Assembly: GCA_003254925.1 (NCBI GenBank)
Contig: QANZ01017173.1
Span: forward strand, 1 to 64,000
Direction: 5' to 3'
Source of the DNA: Chamaecrista fasciculata
Lineage: Eukaryota > Streptophyta > Magnoliopsida > Fabales > Fabaceae
Length of the DNA: 64,000 nt
Program-made: the position numbers and the translations under genes
Notes under the pieces: model-generated
Database searches by the model: none
What the model was told of the DNA's origin: nothing
Seen by the model: only the letters and a program-made list of their open reading frames with translations
Shown here: positions 23,178-36,300 of the stretch, in pieces
Layout: each line of letters opens with the position of its first letter
Position numbering within the stretch: the first letter of the stretch is position 1

Positions 23178-23890
23178 TAAAAAAATTAAATAGATATAAT
23201 GAACAAATTAGCAAATGAATTACTAGAAAATAAACTAAGAATTAATTAGGATAATCCTAATTAAGAATTTGGGTGTTAATATTAGGGAAGTATAATTATT
23301 AGAAATTCTGATTTATTATAGAAAGAATGTCCAACTTAAATGATATATGGAAAATGATAGAAGGGAACTTAAATATCTAGAAGGATGAAAATGTAAAATT
23401 AAAACTTAGGGAGTCATAAAATGTAAGTTCAACTTGGGTATTATTTGAAAGAAAAAAATATATTAATAATAAGAGATATAGGAGGAAATGATAAAAAAGG
23501 AGAGTAATTCTAATATGAAAAACATTAAGCAAGAGATAAATTAAGAAATAAACCAAGGACCTAAATGAAATAAATTAAGATACGTGATATAACTATTTAA
23601 TTAAGATTTAAACTAAGAACCTAGATGAAATAAAATAATATATGTAAATAAATTCTATCAATCCATAAACCGATTTAATTGAAATAGATATAAAAAGAAT
23701 TTAATTTAGAGAATATTTATTTATTTTTTTTGGTAACATAGAGAATATTTATTTAAAATACACATATATAGGAGAAAATTTTTTCATTAGTGACTATGTT
23801 ATTTTTATTAAGAAAATGCATTAAATATATCGAAGATATCATGGCCATTCAAGGTCTGTGATCTCTCTATTATTGTTATCTTTTTTTTTA
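23178..23890. other. AT-rich spacer, no gene seen
   Basis: Consists of A-rich, low-complexity DNA. No open frames, splice patterns or paired ends were recognised. Confidence 0.4.
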
Positions 23891-24850
23891 GGGTAAAATG
23901 CACTTTGGTGCCCTATGATTAGGACTGAATCCGCTTTAGTACCTTGAAAGAAAAAATTTGACACTTTGGTACCCTAAGGTTTGCGCGTTAACATTTTGGT
24001 ACCCTATGGTTATTTTCCGTCAAGATTTAACAAAAAGTGCTGATGTGGCTTAATCTTAGCCGTCGATTTCTACTACATTTTATCCGTTAGTTTTTATTGC
24101 TGCTTAAACTATATTTCAATCTTCAACAAGATTTTTTTGTGCGTTTAGATTCTCTCCCTTTGGTAAAACGAATCAAAACACAACAAACTAAAGAGTTATT
24201 AAAAAAGAAATTGCAGAACGATCGTTAGAGTTTTGATGAATCAAAATCATCCCTTTCTCATAAAACTTCTCTCAACCAAGTCCTTAATTAATCACATATT
24301 GAACTCAAATGTTTCTCATCCCTTTCTCATAAAACTTCTCTCAACCATTGGCTCCAGCCACGACAACCGCAAGGAAACGGCAAGAGGCCCAACAAACACT
24401 GAAATTTTGCATCATACAGTGGCGCCCCATGACATTGATTTGGCATTTAAGCTTTGAGACATGTCGAGTGAATATAATTTTGATGATTTGGGTGTTGTGG
24501 GAGACTTGCTTGCAACTCCAGATTTTGAAAGAAGAGCATCTATTTTGGTGGGGCAGTAACAACAAGTGTTCAAGTAGTTTTGGTGGAGAGGGGATAAACC
24601 AAGAGTAAAGAAAACATAATTTTTAGACTCTGACTTTGTTTGAAAACTGCAATTTAGTCCATGAATATTGAAAATACATATTTGGTCTATACATTTTTTT
24701 AAATAGTTTATATTTGAAAAAATGTGAAGGATCAAAAAGTATATNTTATTTTGAGGATTTGGGACTAAAATGAATGAAAATGATGAAAAAGAGGGGGAAT
24801 TGAGAATAATGGAATAGAAATGGGTCAGGGACTTATAAGTACAATGAAGA
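23891..24850. repeat. Decayed single arms of foldback elements
   Basis: At 23891 GGGTAAAATGCACTTTGGTG resembles the end of the 21312 element, followed by three 'ctttggtaccctatggtt' units, but no inverted partner was found. A 'tttctcataaaacttctctcaacca' phrase is duplicated (24253-24278 and 24324-24349). From 24640, 'caatttagtccatgaatattg' begins another half-arm. An N lies at 24745. No gene is supported. Confidence 0.35.
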
Positions 24851-24919
24851 AATGCTGATGTGTCACTATTTTATGACGTGGCAGCTCTTTTTTTTTTTAA
24901 AAAAAAGCACATAACGGGT

Positions 24920-24990
24920 GCTGACGTGGCCATAACGGGACACGTCAGCGCATAACGGGACACATCAGCGTCCGTTATGGCCACGTCAGC
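24920..24990. repeat. Hairpin with ACGTGGC cores
   Basis: GCTGACGTGGCCATAACGG at 24920-24938 has its exact complement at 24972-24990. Inside are two more copies of CATAACGGGACAC and CGTCAGC/CATCAGCG. The stem carries ACGTGGC, the core of plant bZIP-bound G-box/ABRE sites, but no gene start is near. Confidence 0.6.
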
Positions 24991-25135
24991 TTTTTTGTAA
25001 CGACAATATGACGGAGGGACCAATTAGTGCAGCGTTTGCAAAATTCGGGACCGGATAGTACAATGGGTAAAATTCAGGGACCTATCTGTCAGCGAGTGCA
25101 TAAATCAGGGACCGGAAAGTTATTTTACTCGACCA

Positions 25136-25803
25136 AGGATACTTTAGAGACAGAGCCATTCTTGCACCCACACCAGATGATGTTCATTAAGTCAATGAGA
25201 TGTTGCTAGACCAATTACCGAAAGACGAAAAGTTGTACCTAAGTTCGGAAAGTATTTCTAAATTCGAGGACAATTTTGATATGTTGTCTGAGATCTACAC
25301 TACAAAAATACTAAATTCTATCAAAGGTTCCGGTTTACCAAACCACAGAATCCGGCTTAAGGTTGGGGCACCGACAATGCTCTTACGAAACAGAAAAATC
25401 AATGGGTCTTTGCAACGGCATAAGATTGATTGTGTCTAGACTTGATGAACATGTAATTGAAGCTATCCCATTAGCTGGCCGGTCGGTGGGACAGAAAATC
25501 TTGATTGCAAGGATGTTGATCACTCCTTCTAATTCTGAGATCCCGCTAAAATTTCAACGCCGTCAATTCCCGTTGACTCTATCTTTTGCAATGACGATCA
25601 ACAAGAGCCAAGGGCAATCACTGTCGATGGTTGGATTATATCTCCCTAAACCAGTGTTCACTCATGGCCAGCTATATGTTGCACTTTCCAGAGTTCGTTC
25701 CAGGGCCGACATTAAAATACTAATTCCACATTCACCAAAGGACGAAGAAAGCAGAAAAACTGATAACGTTGTTTATAGAGAAGTATTCCAAAACGTTAGA
25801 TGA
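25136..25803 (+). pseudogene. Pif1-type helicase, C-terminal part (Helitron remnant)
   Basis: The translation matches the 3' end of Helitron/Pif1 helicases: RAILAPT, VNEMLLDQLP, then [11 protein letters not shown], and the hallmark motif [13 protein letters not shown] followed by [15 protein letters not shown] stop interrupts just before VNEMLL (about 25195) and a one-base frameshift lies near 25400. The upstream helicase motifs and the Rep nuclease are missing. A Helitron-like 3' end lies about 300 bp downstream, the normal place for this gene's end. Confidence 0.85.
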
Positions 25804-26087
25804 CTTATTACCATGGATAAGATAACATGATGTTTTTTTATATTTTACATAATGATATTGTTTTGATAATGATATGTTTGACAAGCATTATAGCATGTTT
25901 TGTTTATATTAGTTTACAATAATATATTTGCTGAACATTATAATGCTACACGAAACCATTGCGTGGATCCATTTAACATTGATGACCTCGCAACATCACA
26001 TTATGTTTGTCTTTAGATTGAAGTCTCCGTAATATATAATAATGTGGACCAAACAAGTATCCTGTAACATATCTCTGTATCACGACC

Positions 26088-26116
26088 ACCCGTACATCGC
26101 ACAGGGCAAAACCTAA
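26088..26116 (+). mobile_element. Helitron 3' terminus
   Basis: CCCGTACATCGCACAGGG can form a short GC hairpin, followed at a few bases by CTAA, with T as the next base. A hairpin then CTRR before a T is the defining Helitron 3' end, and the CATCGCAC loop is typical of plant copies. The 5' TC end was not found. Confidence 0.6.
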
Positions 26117-26168
26117 TAACCTTATAAAATTGCATTTTTTTGGTAGGCCATATAAGATTGCATTCAAT

Positions 26169-26478
26169 TAGCACTGTTAAACGGGCCGGCCCGGCCCGTT
26201 ACGGGCCACAGGCTAAACGGGCCAAATTTTTTAAACCCAAGCCCGCCCATTTAGCGGGCCGGCCGGGCCGGCCCGCGGGCCTAAACATTTTTACATGCAA
26301 ATTTTCTAAAAAAAATGTAAACGGGCCTAACCGCCCCAGCCCGTTACGGGCCACGGGCTAAACGGGCCGGGCCGTTTAGGCCCGTTTTTAAACGGGCCAA
26401 ATTTTTTAAGCCCAAGCCCGCCCATTTAGCGGGCGGGTCGGGCCGGCCCGCGGGCCTAAGCCCGTTTTGACAGTGCTA
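26169..26478. mobile_element. Small hAT element, GGGCC-rich
   Basis: A 310-bp element with ends TAGCACTGTTAAACGGG and CCCGTTTTGACAGTGCTA. Perfect 8-bp duplication CATTCAAT at 26161-26168 and 26479-26486. The interior is dense in GGGCCGG/GCCCG motifs, including inverted pairs. Non-coding. Confidence 0.88.
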
Positions 26479-26813
26479 CATTCAATGATTCAACATCACC
26501 ATTTGTAGACCTAACTAATATCATGGACGAAATCTAGACAAATATCTTTGAGGATTAAATCATTAACAATTTTGCATTTTTAATGATTAAAATGTTTATT
26601 TATATTTTTCAAGAATCAAATTTCTAAATTAGCTATATTTCAGAGACAGAAAATAAATTTTTATTTTTTGGAAAATTATAATTAGTAACACAATTGAGTT
26701 GGTTGCTTCAGCTGGCCATGTTTTGTCATCATATCATATTTTATTGATATTTGAGAGAATCTCGGAAATTAATTACAAGCAAAAAATTTGGGGAATGAAT
26801 TCCTCTTGGGCAC

Positions 26814-27152
26814 GCCCCAACAAGCATGGACACTTCATTTTGAGAGCGTGTCGCCGTGTCGGTGTCTGACACCCGTACGACACTGACACGACACATATTT
26901 ATAAATTTTAAAATATAAATCAATTTTTTGTGACTTTAACATGACATATAAGAGAAAATAATAATACATATGACATATATTATGAATAAAACTTGTAATT
27001 TTTTTAAATTTTTCATTAAAAATTATGAATATTTAATTATTTTTATATATAAATATATGCCGTGTCGTGTCGCGTAAATTTAAGAGTCTAGCGTGTCGCT
27101 GTGTCCGTGTCCGTGTCGTGTCTCGTGTCCGTGTCAGTGTCCAAGCTTCCTA
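26814..27152. mobile_element. Small hAT-like element, GTGTCG-rich
   Basis: A 339-bp element. The left end has AAGCATGGACAC, the right GTGTCCAAGCTTCCTA. Subterminal regions are full of GTGTCG/GTGTCC repeats. Flanks GGGCACGC (26806-26813) and GCGCACGC (27153-27160) match at 7 of 8 bases. Confidence 0.55.
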
Positions 27153-27713
27153 GCGCACGCCACTCTTTAACTCTATTTTATTTCTTTCTTGGTGCCTCTT
27201 TTAAACCTACCCTAATAGATTAAGTGAAAAATTATTAAATCATACTAATACAGTTTGATATTACCTATTTATATTGGTGAAAATTAATATTTGTAAGCCT
27301 GAAAAGGTAATGACTATAACAAATAAAATTTTGGAAAACTTTTATGTTTGTCCCTCACCATTCTTTGACCCATGTGATATTGTTGATATTGACTCTTTGA
27401 CGTTAAAATTTAAAAGATAATTTATTTATAATTTATAATTTATAATTAGTCGGATGTAACCAACATTCAACATTCAAGCAATTAAAACTTTTTGACAAGC
27501 AGGTTTACCTGACAGTGGCCTGGTAATCAACATTCATCATCCAATCCGGAGCTTAACTAATCATTTTGTCACGAGTCCTTTACTTAAGTAGAATGTGTCT
27601 TTCATATTTAAAGGTGAGATTCAAACTTTCATTACTTAATCACTTGATTAAAAGACTAAGTAAAAAACTACTAAGCCAGCTTAATTTTATGATTAGCTAA
27701 TATAGATCCCATG

Positions 27714-28238
27714 TAGGGATGATCAAAATACTCATACTCGTGGGTACCCGTAAATTTTACCCATTAGGTCTAGGTCTGGGTAAAAAATGAATAAATCGAG
27801 TATGGAGATTTATTCATTTAAAATTGCGAATGAGTCCAGGATAGGGGTCGCGCTACAATATTAAATTCTTTTTTTAAAAATATATTTATATATGATGTAT
27901 TTATTAATTTTTGCCACATATATATATAATTCTTTTTATTTTAAATATATACAAAATTACTATTTGTAACTTCTACTTTTAATTAACCCTTTTGTTTTTT
28001 ATTTAATCAAAAAAATTAAAATAAAATAAATTACTTTAATTAAATTATATCATATTTTTTTAAAAACAATTTATTTAAATTTCTCCAGATATGAGTTTGG
28101 GTCTGGTATTCAACTATCCATAAAGTACGAGATGAGATTGATATTCATATCCATATGGGCATGGACCTAAGTATGAGGATGATAATTGTTTACGGGTCTG
28201 GATGGAGGATCCAAGTGCCCTACCCATGAGCATCCTTA
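27714..28238. mobile_element. hAT element whose right target duplication was split by a later hAT
   Basis: Ends TAGGGATGATCA and the complement of TAAGGATGCTCA; a CTCGTGGGTACCCG motif lies near the left end. The left duplication ATCCCATG is at 27706-27713. On the right only ATCC follows (28239-28242), because the next element inserted there. The full ATCCCATG reappears after that element at 29191-29198. Confidence 0.75.
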
Positions 28239-28242
28239 ATCC

Positions 28243-29186
28243 CATAGTGTTAAAAACCGGACTGGGCGGTCCGACCGGCGAACCGGTGCCCAGGCCGGTC
28301 CGGAGGGTGCTTGCATACCGGAATGCAAGTGAACCGGCGAGTCGCCAGTTCGCTTGCAAACCGGCGTACCGTGAACCGATTTCAACCGGTTCACATTTAA
28401 AAAAAAATAAAAAAACCCCTAAAAAACCGGTTTCAATGTTTCATCTTCATTCATTTTCCCTGAACCCTAAAAAATTCGACTCTACTAGTCTGCCTCCTTC
28501 TCCTTCGTTCCATTTTCAGATTTTCTTCAATCTTCATCCTTCTCATTTCCTTCGCCGATCTCACCTCATTTCCATTTTCTTCTTCAATCTTCATCCTTCG
28601 TCGGTCTCTTCCTTCATCCGTGGATTCGCCTTTCGTGGGTTCCTTCATCCTTCGCCGTGGGTTCGCCGTTCGTGGGTTCGCTGTTCGTGGTCTCGCCGTT
28701 TGTTGGTTAGGCTTCGTTTGTCGTCTTCATCTCTTCCTTGCCGTTGCCATCTTCATCTCTTCCCCCGCTGTGATTGACTCATCTTCATCAAAGGTAAATT
28801 TCTTCTTCTTGACTCATTAATTTCATAACTTTGAGATTAGTAATCTGAGAATTTTTTTTTCTGAATATTGTTGAGACTGAGATTAGTAATTTCTTCCCCA
28901 CCGTGACTGAGATTTTTTTTGAGATTATTGGGCTGATTATTGGTGTGAATATGTGAGATTAGTATTCTGAAATTCTGAATTATTGGTCTGATTTGGTGTG
29001 AAATAAATTATTTGATTAGTCTAGAATGGATTATTGTAAGATATTAATGTGTATTTGATGAATATGTATTATTTTTTAAAAAAATTTAAGTAAACCGGCT
29101 CAACCAGTGACCCAGCGGTTGAACCATTGAACCAGTGACCCGAACCCTTCGCCGGTTCAATTGCCGGTCCGGTATTTTGCACTATG
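28243..29186. mobile_element. hAT element, ACCGG-rich, nested at the edge of the previous one
   Basis: A 944-bp element with ends CATAGTGTTAAAAACCGGAC and GTCCGGTATTTTGCACTATG. Perfect 8-bp duplication CTTAATCC at 28235-28242 and 29187-29194. Subterminal ACCGG/CCGGTC repeats match the 6474-7362 element. The interior is C/T-rich like a plant 5' UTR; the open frames there have no recognisable domain. Confidence 0.88.
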
Positions 29187-29194
29187 CTTAATCC

Positions 29195-29284
29195 CATGAT
29201 TGAATTCAATATTTCATATTGGGCCGGGTCATATAAGTTATGGGCCAATCCTTTCATTATTAGGCCGAGAGTGCTTTAGCCTTT
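29195..29284 (+). promoter_or_regulatory. Residual PP5 core promoter
   Basis: Between the hAT element's target duplication (ends 29194) and the putative first exon lie TTGGGCCG and ATGGGCCAA, plus GGCCGAG. These GGGCC-type motifs are common in promoters of plant housekeeping genes. There is no clear TATA box. Everything further upstream for about 3 kb is transposon. Confidence 0.4.
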
Positions 29285-29392
29285 ATGCACACACAACTTA
29301 ACCTACATTTTTTTATACATTTTCCTCCAACCTCCAACCTCCAACGACGACGACGTACACAGCCTCCTGTATCTCCCGCCTCCATTCTCTCA
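29285..29392 (+). other. Putative non-coding first exon of PP5
   Basis: The stretch 'cctccaacctccaacgacgacgacg' and following C-rich sequence ends at a strong donor (TCTCAC|GTAAGT at 29393), followed by a (CT)n run (29402-29436). The acceptor would be CAG at 30255 or TAG at 30332. This is an inferred 5' UTR exon; transcript data would settle the acceptor. Confidence 0.4.
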
Positions 29393-29398
29393 CGTAAG

Positions 29399-29438
<40 letters not shown>

Positions 29439-30353
29439 GTTTTCTACTTTCTTCTTTCTTTTCGTCTTTTTCTTCTTCTTCTTCAAATCGAATTGTTACC
29501 CAGATCTTCTTCCACTTTCTGTACCACTGAACTTCAACTTTATCCTCTTCCTCTAACTAGTGATTAGCAATTAGCAGTAGCATCATCATCATTCCTAGGT
29601 TCACGATTTTTTCCTTGCTCCTTTATACATACAATGATTAATTAACCCTTTACTTGTAATGTATATTATTAACTAACATGTTTGCAGCTGTACCAGTTTG
29701 AGTATGCATTTTTAACGATTTTAACCCATCCTCATAGCAGCACTTGCTTTTCAAGAGTAATTTGTTTCGGCCCATAATTAAAGTGATAACTGTAAATACC
29801 GAGGGTATTATTGACTTTGAAGCGGGAAACAAAGATGACGATAATGACAATGGTACTTCTATTTTTTTTTTTTAATAGATTTTTGTTTCTTAATCTATAA
29901 AATAAAGGGGAGATCAAGATCATACTTTCAGTTATAATTTGATCAAAAGATTCAAAGTGCGGGTGAGATTATGAATTTGGGGAGATTGTCATTAGCTATA
30001 AATAGTAAGTTAGTTGCGGTGAAGACTTGGTTATGGGCTGTGGAATAGTTTCTATATCAGTCATGTTCTACTTTATCTTTCCATCTTTATCAGTCTTTGG
30101 CACTTTGCTTCTTTACTACTCAAACTCATGCCTTTTGAAGTTAGCATCGTGAACTAGCCTGTCAATTCTAATGCAACTCTATCATTTTTAAAGTCTAACT
30201 GTTGTTCATGAACTTAAAATTATATAGCTAATTTGATTTCTTTGTTCTGATGCAGCAAGTGAATCCTTGTAAACAAAAGAAGTAAAACAAATGGACGCTA
30301 TTATGCTCTGTATCTGAATTTCTTCATTGTAGGCAACCTAAACTCTGCTCACT

Positions 30354-33300
30354 ATGGAAACTGAAAATTCTAATGCTTCGAAAGCTGAGGAATTCAAAAT
30401 CCAGGCTAATGAAGCATTCAATGGTAATTAGTACTCAGACATTTTCCTTCTGTCCATCCGAAAGAAAAAAATGAACCCCAGACAATTTCTCTATGGTGTG
30501 ATCGTGTGATCCTTTTACTTTAATATCTTGGTGAAATTAGGAAGATCTCAGCTAAATCATTGGATCTGAGTTAACATCTTTTTTACAGAACTTCTATACT
30601 TCTTAGTTGATTTCTAACTACTAGAGAAAAATATAAGATATGTATAACAATTACATAAGAAGTAATTGTTAGATGGTGTTTTCCATGATGTGTTGCTGCT
30701 TTGACATGAGTTTTCTAATTAATGCCTGCTGATACCCTGCGTTTCCTTTGCAGCTCGAAAATATGCCCAAGCAATTGACCTATATACACAAGCAATTGAA
30801 CTAAATAGTCAAAATGCTGTATATTGGGCTAATCGTGCATTTGCTCATATTCGCCTTGAGGAATATGGTAGTGCAATACAAGATGCTACAAAGGCTATTG
30901 AAGCTGATCCGAAATATTCAAAGGTGTTTTGCATTATTAAACTTCAAGAGGCCTGCTTGCAATTAATTATCTTGAATGTTGAGTAATTTACTCTGATTAT
31001 GGTTTGTTGTTTTACCTATAGGGTTATTATAGACGAGGAGCTGCTCATCTTGCCATGGGGAAATTCAAGGAAGCTCTAAAGGATTTTCAACAGGTTATTG
31101 TAATTATGTATTTCTGATTTCTCTAAACTGTTATAGCTGCATTTAAACACTCAAACAAGTATTTAAAAAGTATCAAAGGTCAGTTCATGAAATCATTTGA
31201 AATAATATTCTGTAAAATGTTATATATATATATATATATATAATATTTATGGGGTATGGGGTACGCCATAATATACTTATAAAAATATTATATATATATA
31301 ATAATAATTTTTCTTTTAATAAAAGACTAAAATAGTTCTATTGTCTAAAAATAAATGAAAAAACAAAAAGAAAGAGATTGACTAAAATGTAAAATCAACT
31401 TCTAAATCTAATTCGACGAGAGAAAGGCTAGCAACCCCAAGAGTTCCAACATTATCAAATTGATCCCAACCATCTCCTCCAATGTCCCTCATTCTAGTTT
31501 TACCTTCATACTTTGGACATTTTCTTAATAGAAGGGGGAGGTTTGTATACACATAGACTAAGTCTTGAGTTCTTGTTGATTGATTTTTGTTTCATTTCAT
31601 GGAATGAATAGAATGAATATGTACTCCAATTTCTTTCACAACAAGAGGATGAACATGGTTGAGAAAAGAGTTTTAATTCCAAGTTTTGAAGTAAAGGAGT
31701 TGTGGATCCATACATAGTCCACCATTCCTTGGGTTCTAAGTACCATCTATCGTTTAAACAATCAAATTGACTAAATGCATCTTGACTTTCAGAAAACATG
31801 ACAAACTCTTTAGTTTCCTTCAATCTTTCCTCCGCTCATTGAAAGTATATCTGTAAGCATTTGTTTCTCTCAACCCAAATTTCTTCATCCTTATGTGGAG
31901 ATACTCGATTTGGAGACTGTTTAAGCCATTCTAAACAGTAGTACCTACATCAAATTAAATTTTTAATTGATATAATAAAAACATGCTTATTAAATGCAAA
32001 AATAAAACATTTACCTTGGATTTAGTAAATGAGCTAAGCAATGTAGTGGTGTGCATCTTTTAGTCAATGATCAATGAGAATAGTATACACAACACTATGA
32101 AAGGAGGACTCTTTGTGCAATTACTTAGGCTCATATTTATAAATTGCACTTTTCTACTTGCTCAATCATAAAGTCCCACATATCATATACTAAGTGAAGC
32201 ATGTCATATATAGGCTTTGTGAAATTTAAAATATAATCAACTTTATCCCTTATCCTATCATCAAGAATAGTTTCTTTCACTTTAGCAGCCTTTCCCATAT
32301 CAACCTCTCTAATTGTGCTAGCATGTCATTAATAACCGTAGGTTGAAGACCACGTTTAATGTGCTTCAACCAATATAATGCTTATCTTTATATTCTGCTT
32401 AACGATCAATGGGCTTTAAGAAAATAAGACTCCCATCAGAAGTAACCATAAAATTAATTAGTGGTCTTCTTTGTGGATCAGTCCAATCATACGATACAAT
32501 ACTACTTCTTTTTCTGCATATTCTTGATAGGCTGAAGTAACATATCAATATTTTCCTTCTCTGTTGTAACAATCTAGTTCTAAGAGCATTATATCCAGGA
32601 TAAACAAAACCAGGTAAGGTAGTGTTTGCAACATAAGAATATGAACCACGACAGTATGGATTTTTAGCAATATTGAAAGGTAATCCATTAAAATAGAGTA
32701 ATCTGGCAATATTAGCTTTAAGATGTTCTCTAGCTTCATTTTGAAATGCTTTCTCAATTGGATTATCACTTACAACTTTTATTTTTCTACTTACATCTTC
32801 CATTGGTGGATTTAAACTTGTTCTTCTAGTTGTTAAAAACACTTGGATTGGGTTTAACTTTTTAGAATGCTCAATAATTTTTTAGTAAGCATTCTTGAAA
32901 GTCAATGCCAGTCCCTTACCTACTAGAAGAATGAGTTTAAATCCACCTATGGAAGAAGTAAATAGAAAAAGAAAAGATTTAAGGGATAATCCAATTGAGA
33001 AAACATTTCAAAATGAAGCAAGAGAACATCTTAAAGCTGATATAGACAAATTATTTTATTCTACTGGATTACCTTTCAATATTGCTAAAATCCCACACTA
33101 TCGTAGTTTGCATTCTTATACTGCAAACACTACATTATCTGGGTTTGTTCATCCTGGATATAAGGCTCTTTGAACTACATCATTATAACGGGAAAAAAGA
33201 CAAATATTGATAGATTACTTCAGCCTATCAAGAATATGTGGCTAGGAAAGGGAGTGAGTATTGTATCTGATGGTTGGACTGATCCGCAAAGAAGAGCACT

Positions 33301-36300
33301 AATCAACTTTATGGTTGTTTTCTGATGAGGGTCCTATTTTCTTGCAAGCCATTGATGGTTCACCAAAATATAAAGATAAGCATTATATTACTAGTTTGAT
33401 TTTGAATACAATTGATGAAGTTGGAGTAGAAAGTGTTGTTCAAGTTACTATTGATAATGCTCCAGTTTGTAGGGTTGTTGGGCTAGTTATTGAATTAAGA
33501 TATCCTCATATTTTTTGGACTTCATGTGTAGTCCAAACAATGATTCTTGCTATACTCTAATACAATCAATCACCAATCACAAAGGGCAAAATGGTCTATT
33601 ACCAGAATGAGGGACCATGTTGTACATAATCATTGTGACATGGGGCTTAAGGGTCAGTTCGTTTGCGTTTATAATAAAATTTGCTTTGATTATAATCGTA
33701 GTGTGATTATAATCAAAGTTGATTATTTTTGTAGTGGTGTTTGGATGATTGTGGATTATTTGGTGTGAAATTATTAAAATGGCTATGTAATGATTGTGGT
33801 AGGTCGATAAAAAGCAAGGAAATTGATAAATTGTATAGGGGTAGAAATGGAAGAAAAAGTTGAAAAAAATAAGGTGTGATTTTATTATAATCAAAGTGTG
33901 TTTGGATATGATTGTTGCTTGAAAAATAATCAAATTATGTTACTGTTTGCCTTGGAAAACGTGAAAACTTGATTATAATCATGTGCAACTCTGGGGGTGA
34001 TTATTTTATTTGGTTTACCGAATGAATTTTTGCCTATGTAATGGTGGACCAAAAGGACTAAAATGTACAATCATAGCCCGACATTTGGTGGACCATCGAA
34101 GAAAATGGTCCACCGTTTCGCAGCAGATGAGAGAGAATGGAGGAACATAACGCGGACCCGAAAAATTTATTGGATTTCCCCTAAAGCATATAGTGGAAGG
34201 ATTGAAGATAATTCCAACGGTAAAAAGAAAAGGCAAAAATTACAATTTCAACCCCCCGACCTCCTCAAAGCAGCCTCTCGACTTATCACCCTGGATATTC
34301 TCACATCTCCCCAACTTCCTCTCACCTGTTGCCTCCAGAAGTCGCCGGTAGTCGCCGCTAGAAGCAGCAGTTTGTGCAGATCAACTGCCTCAAGTGCACA
34401 TCGGACGTCTTGGGCTACAGATCGTCCTTGATCCACTCCGTTGAAGGTTGGTTCTCTCTCATCTCTATTTATATTTTTTGTTATTGCTTCGAAAACTTTA
34501 TTTTAAGCACAATTAATTCCACTTCTTAATTATCATGTTCTTGATCATAGATAATTGTGACAACTAAATTCTTCCATAGACATATTCTACACGTTTCCTA
34601 TGCCCTTTACTTCTTCCATAGACTATATTCTCCCCACTGCAATGTATGTCTTGTAACGTATTTCTCGGATTTATTGATGTGTTTATGTATGTGTTGAGGT
34701 TGGATTTATATGATGGATTTATTGATGATATCTGGTGCAACCATTTGTTGAGGTTGGATTTCAATGATGTGTTATGGTAAGAGAAGGGAAAATGCATGTT
34801 TATTTATTAGTTGTTGATGTGATTGTCTAATCAAGTGTAGGTAATCAAGGATTTCTTGAGCATTTTGTACTGTGTATATGAACCAAGGATTATATTGCAG
34901 GGAGTGAAAAACATGTATGTGTGATAGGAGGTATTAACTAGTTAAATATGAACTAACATTGGATAGGATTCAAAGTTTGATGAGTTCTGAAAAAATTGGA
35001 TATGAACTGTATGAGTTATATGAGTTTTGAACAAAGTTTGAACTATATGATTGATGAAAAAATTGGAAAGAAGTTCTGAAAATTGTTCAGAAAATTGTTC
35101 TTAACTTATGAGTTTTGAAAAAAGTTTGATGTGAGTTCTTAACTTTTATGAGTTGTCAAAAAAGTTTGATGTGAGTTCTTAACTTATATGAGTTCTTAAC
35201 AAGGCATGTAGTGTAGGCTAGTGTAGGCTAGTGTACATATGCAGCTATGCTACATATATAGAGCTGGTTTTTTCATCCCTTCCACTACAATTTGATGCAG
35301 CTACGGTACATATATGCAGCTGGTTTTTTCTATGCACATAAGCCTTGGATACACCACTTTATAGTACAACATCTATTGTTCCATCACAAGACTCCACAAG
35401 ACCACTTCTATGCATTTGTAGTACATCATGTATTGGTCCATCATACAAGACTCCACACTATGCATTTGTAGTACATCAAGCATATGTGCCTATATATACT
35501 AAACACATTGAGAAACTCATGATAACTCAGCTCCTTACTAATCCTTCAAAATCCTTCAAAAGCCTTCAAGAACAAATAGACTCCTATATAATGTCAATCC
35601 TTCAAAATCCCAGGGTTAGATGCATTGTCACTTCAGTTGGAGCTGGAGCGTCTTCAGTCATTGTAGCCGAGCTGCAAGATGCTGCAGATGAGGAAGAGTA
35701 TTCTCCACCTAGACCACACCGTAACTCGGGTCTGACAGGTCGGGCTTATGTCAATTATCTACTCGGAGGCAATGAACGTGTCTTTTTCAATCGGTGTCGC
35801 ATGGAGAAGGATGTTTTTCTACACCTTTTCAGAACGTTGAGAGAAGATCATGGGTTGCAAGGAAGCATTAGAGTTCCCGTTGAAGAGGCCGTTGCAATAT
35901 TCTTATTCATAGTGGGTGGTGGGAAGACAAATAGAGATGCTCAAGATAAATTCGAGCATTCCGGCAACACCATAAGTCGATATTTTAATAAGGTGTTAAT
36001 GTCGCTGCTTAGCTGGACTACAGTTAATGTACGTGGACGCCGTGGAATGTTGCGCGAAACCCACGAAAAAATAGTTGATGATCCAAGATATTGGCCGTTT
36101 TTTAGGGATGCCGTAGGCGCCATCGACGGAACCCATATACCATGCATTGTGCTCACTTCCGAGCAAATCAAATACATAGACCGAAAGGGGACCCCAACAA
36201 TGAACGTCTTAACCGTATGCGATTGGGACATGCGGTTCACCTGGGCCTACGCAGGTTGGGAGGGGACGACACACGATGCGCGCATGTTCAATACGGCGTT

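Noticed and set aside
24233-24735. Several frames of 74-107 codons on both strands
   Set aside because: Mutually overlapping, without homology or splice signals, in decayed repeat DNA.
27480-27680. Possible minus-strand SINE (GTTTGAATCTCACC-like B box at about 27615)
   Set aside because: No A box, tail or target duplication could be found.
28202-28820. A 191-codon frame across the hAT element at 28243
   Set aside because: Crosses the element boundary and is low-complexity Ser/Phe/Arg-rich; no conserved motif.
34063-34436. A 122-codon frame repeated at 41583-41210
   Set aside because: It lies in the terminal inverted repeat of the PIF element; no domain and no start context. Its conservation reflects youth of the repeat.
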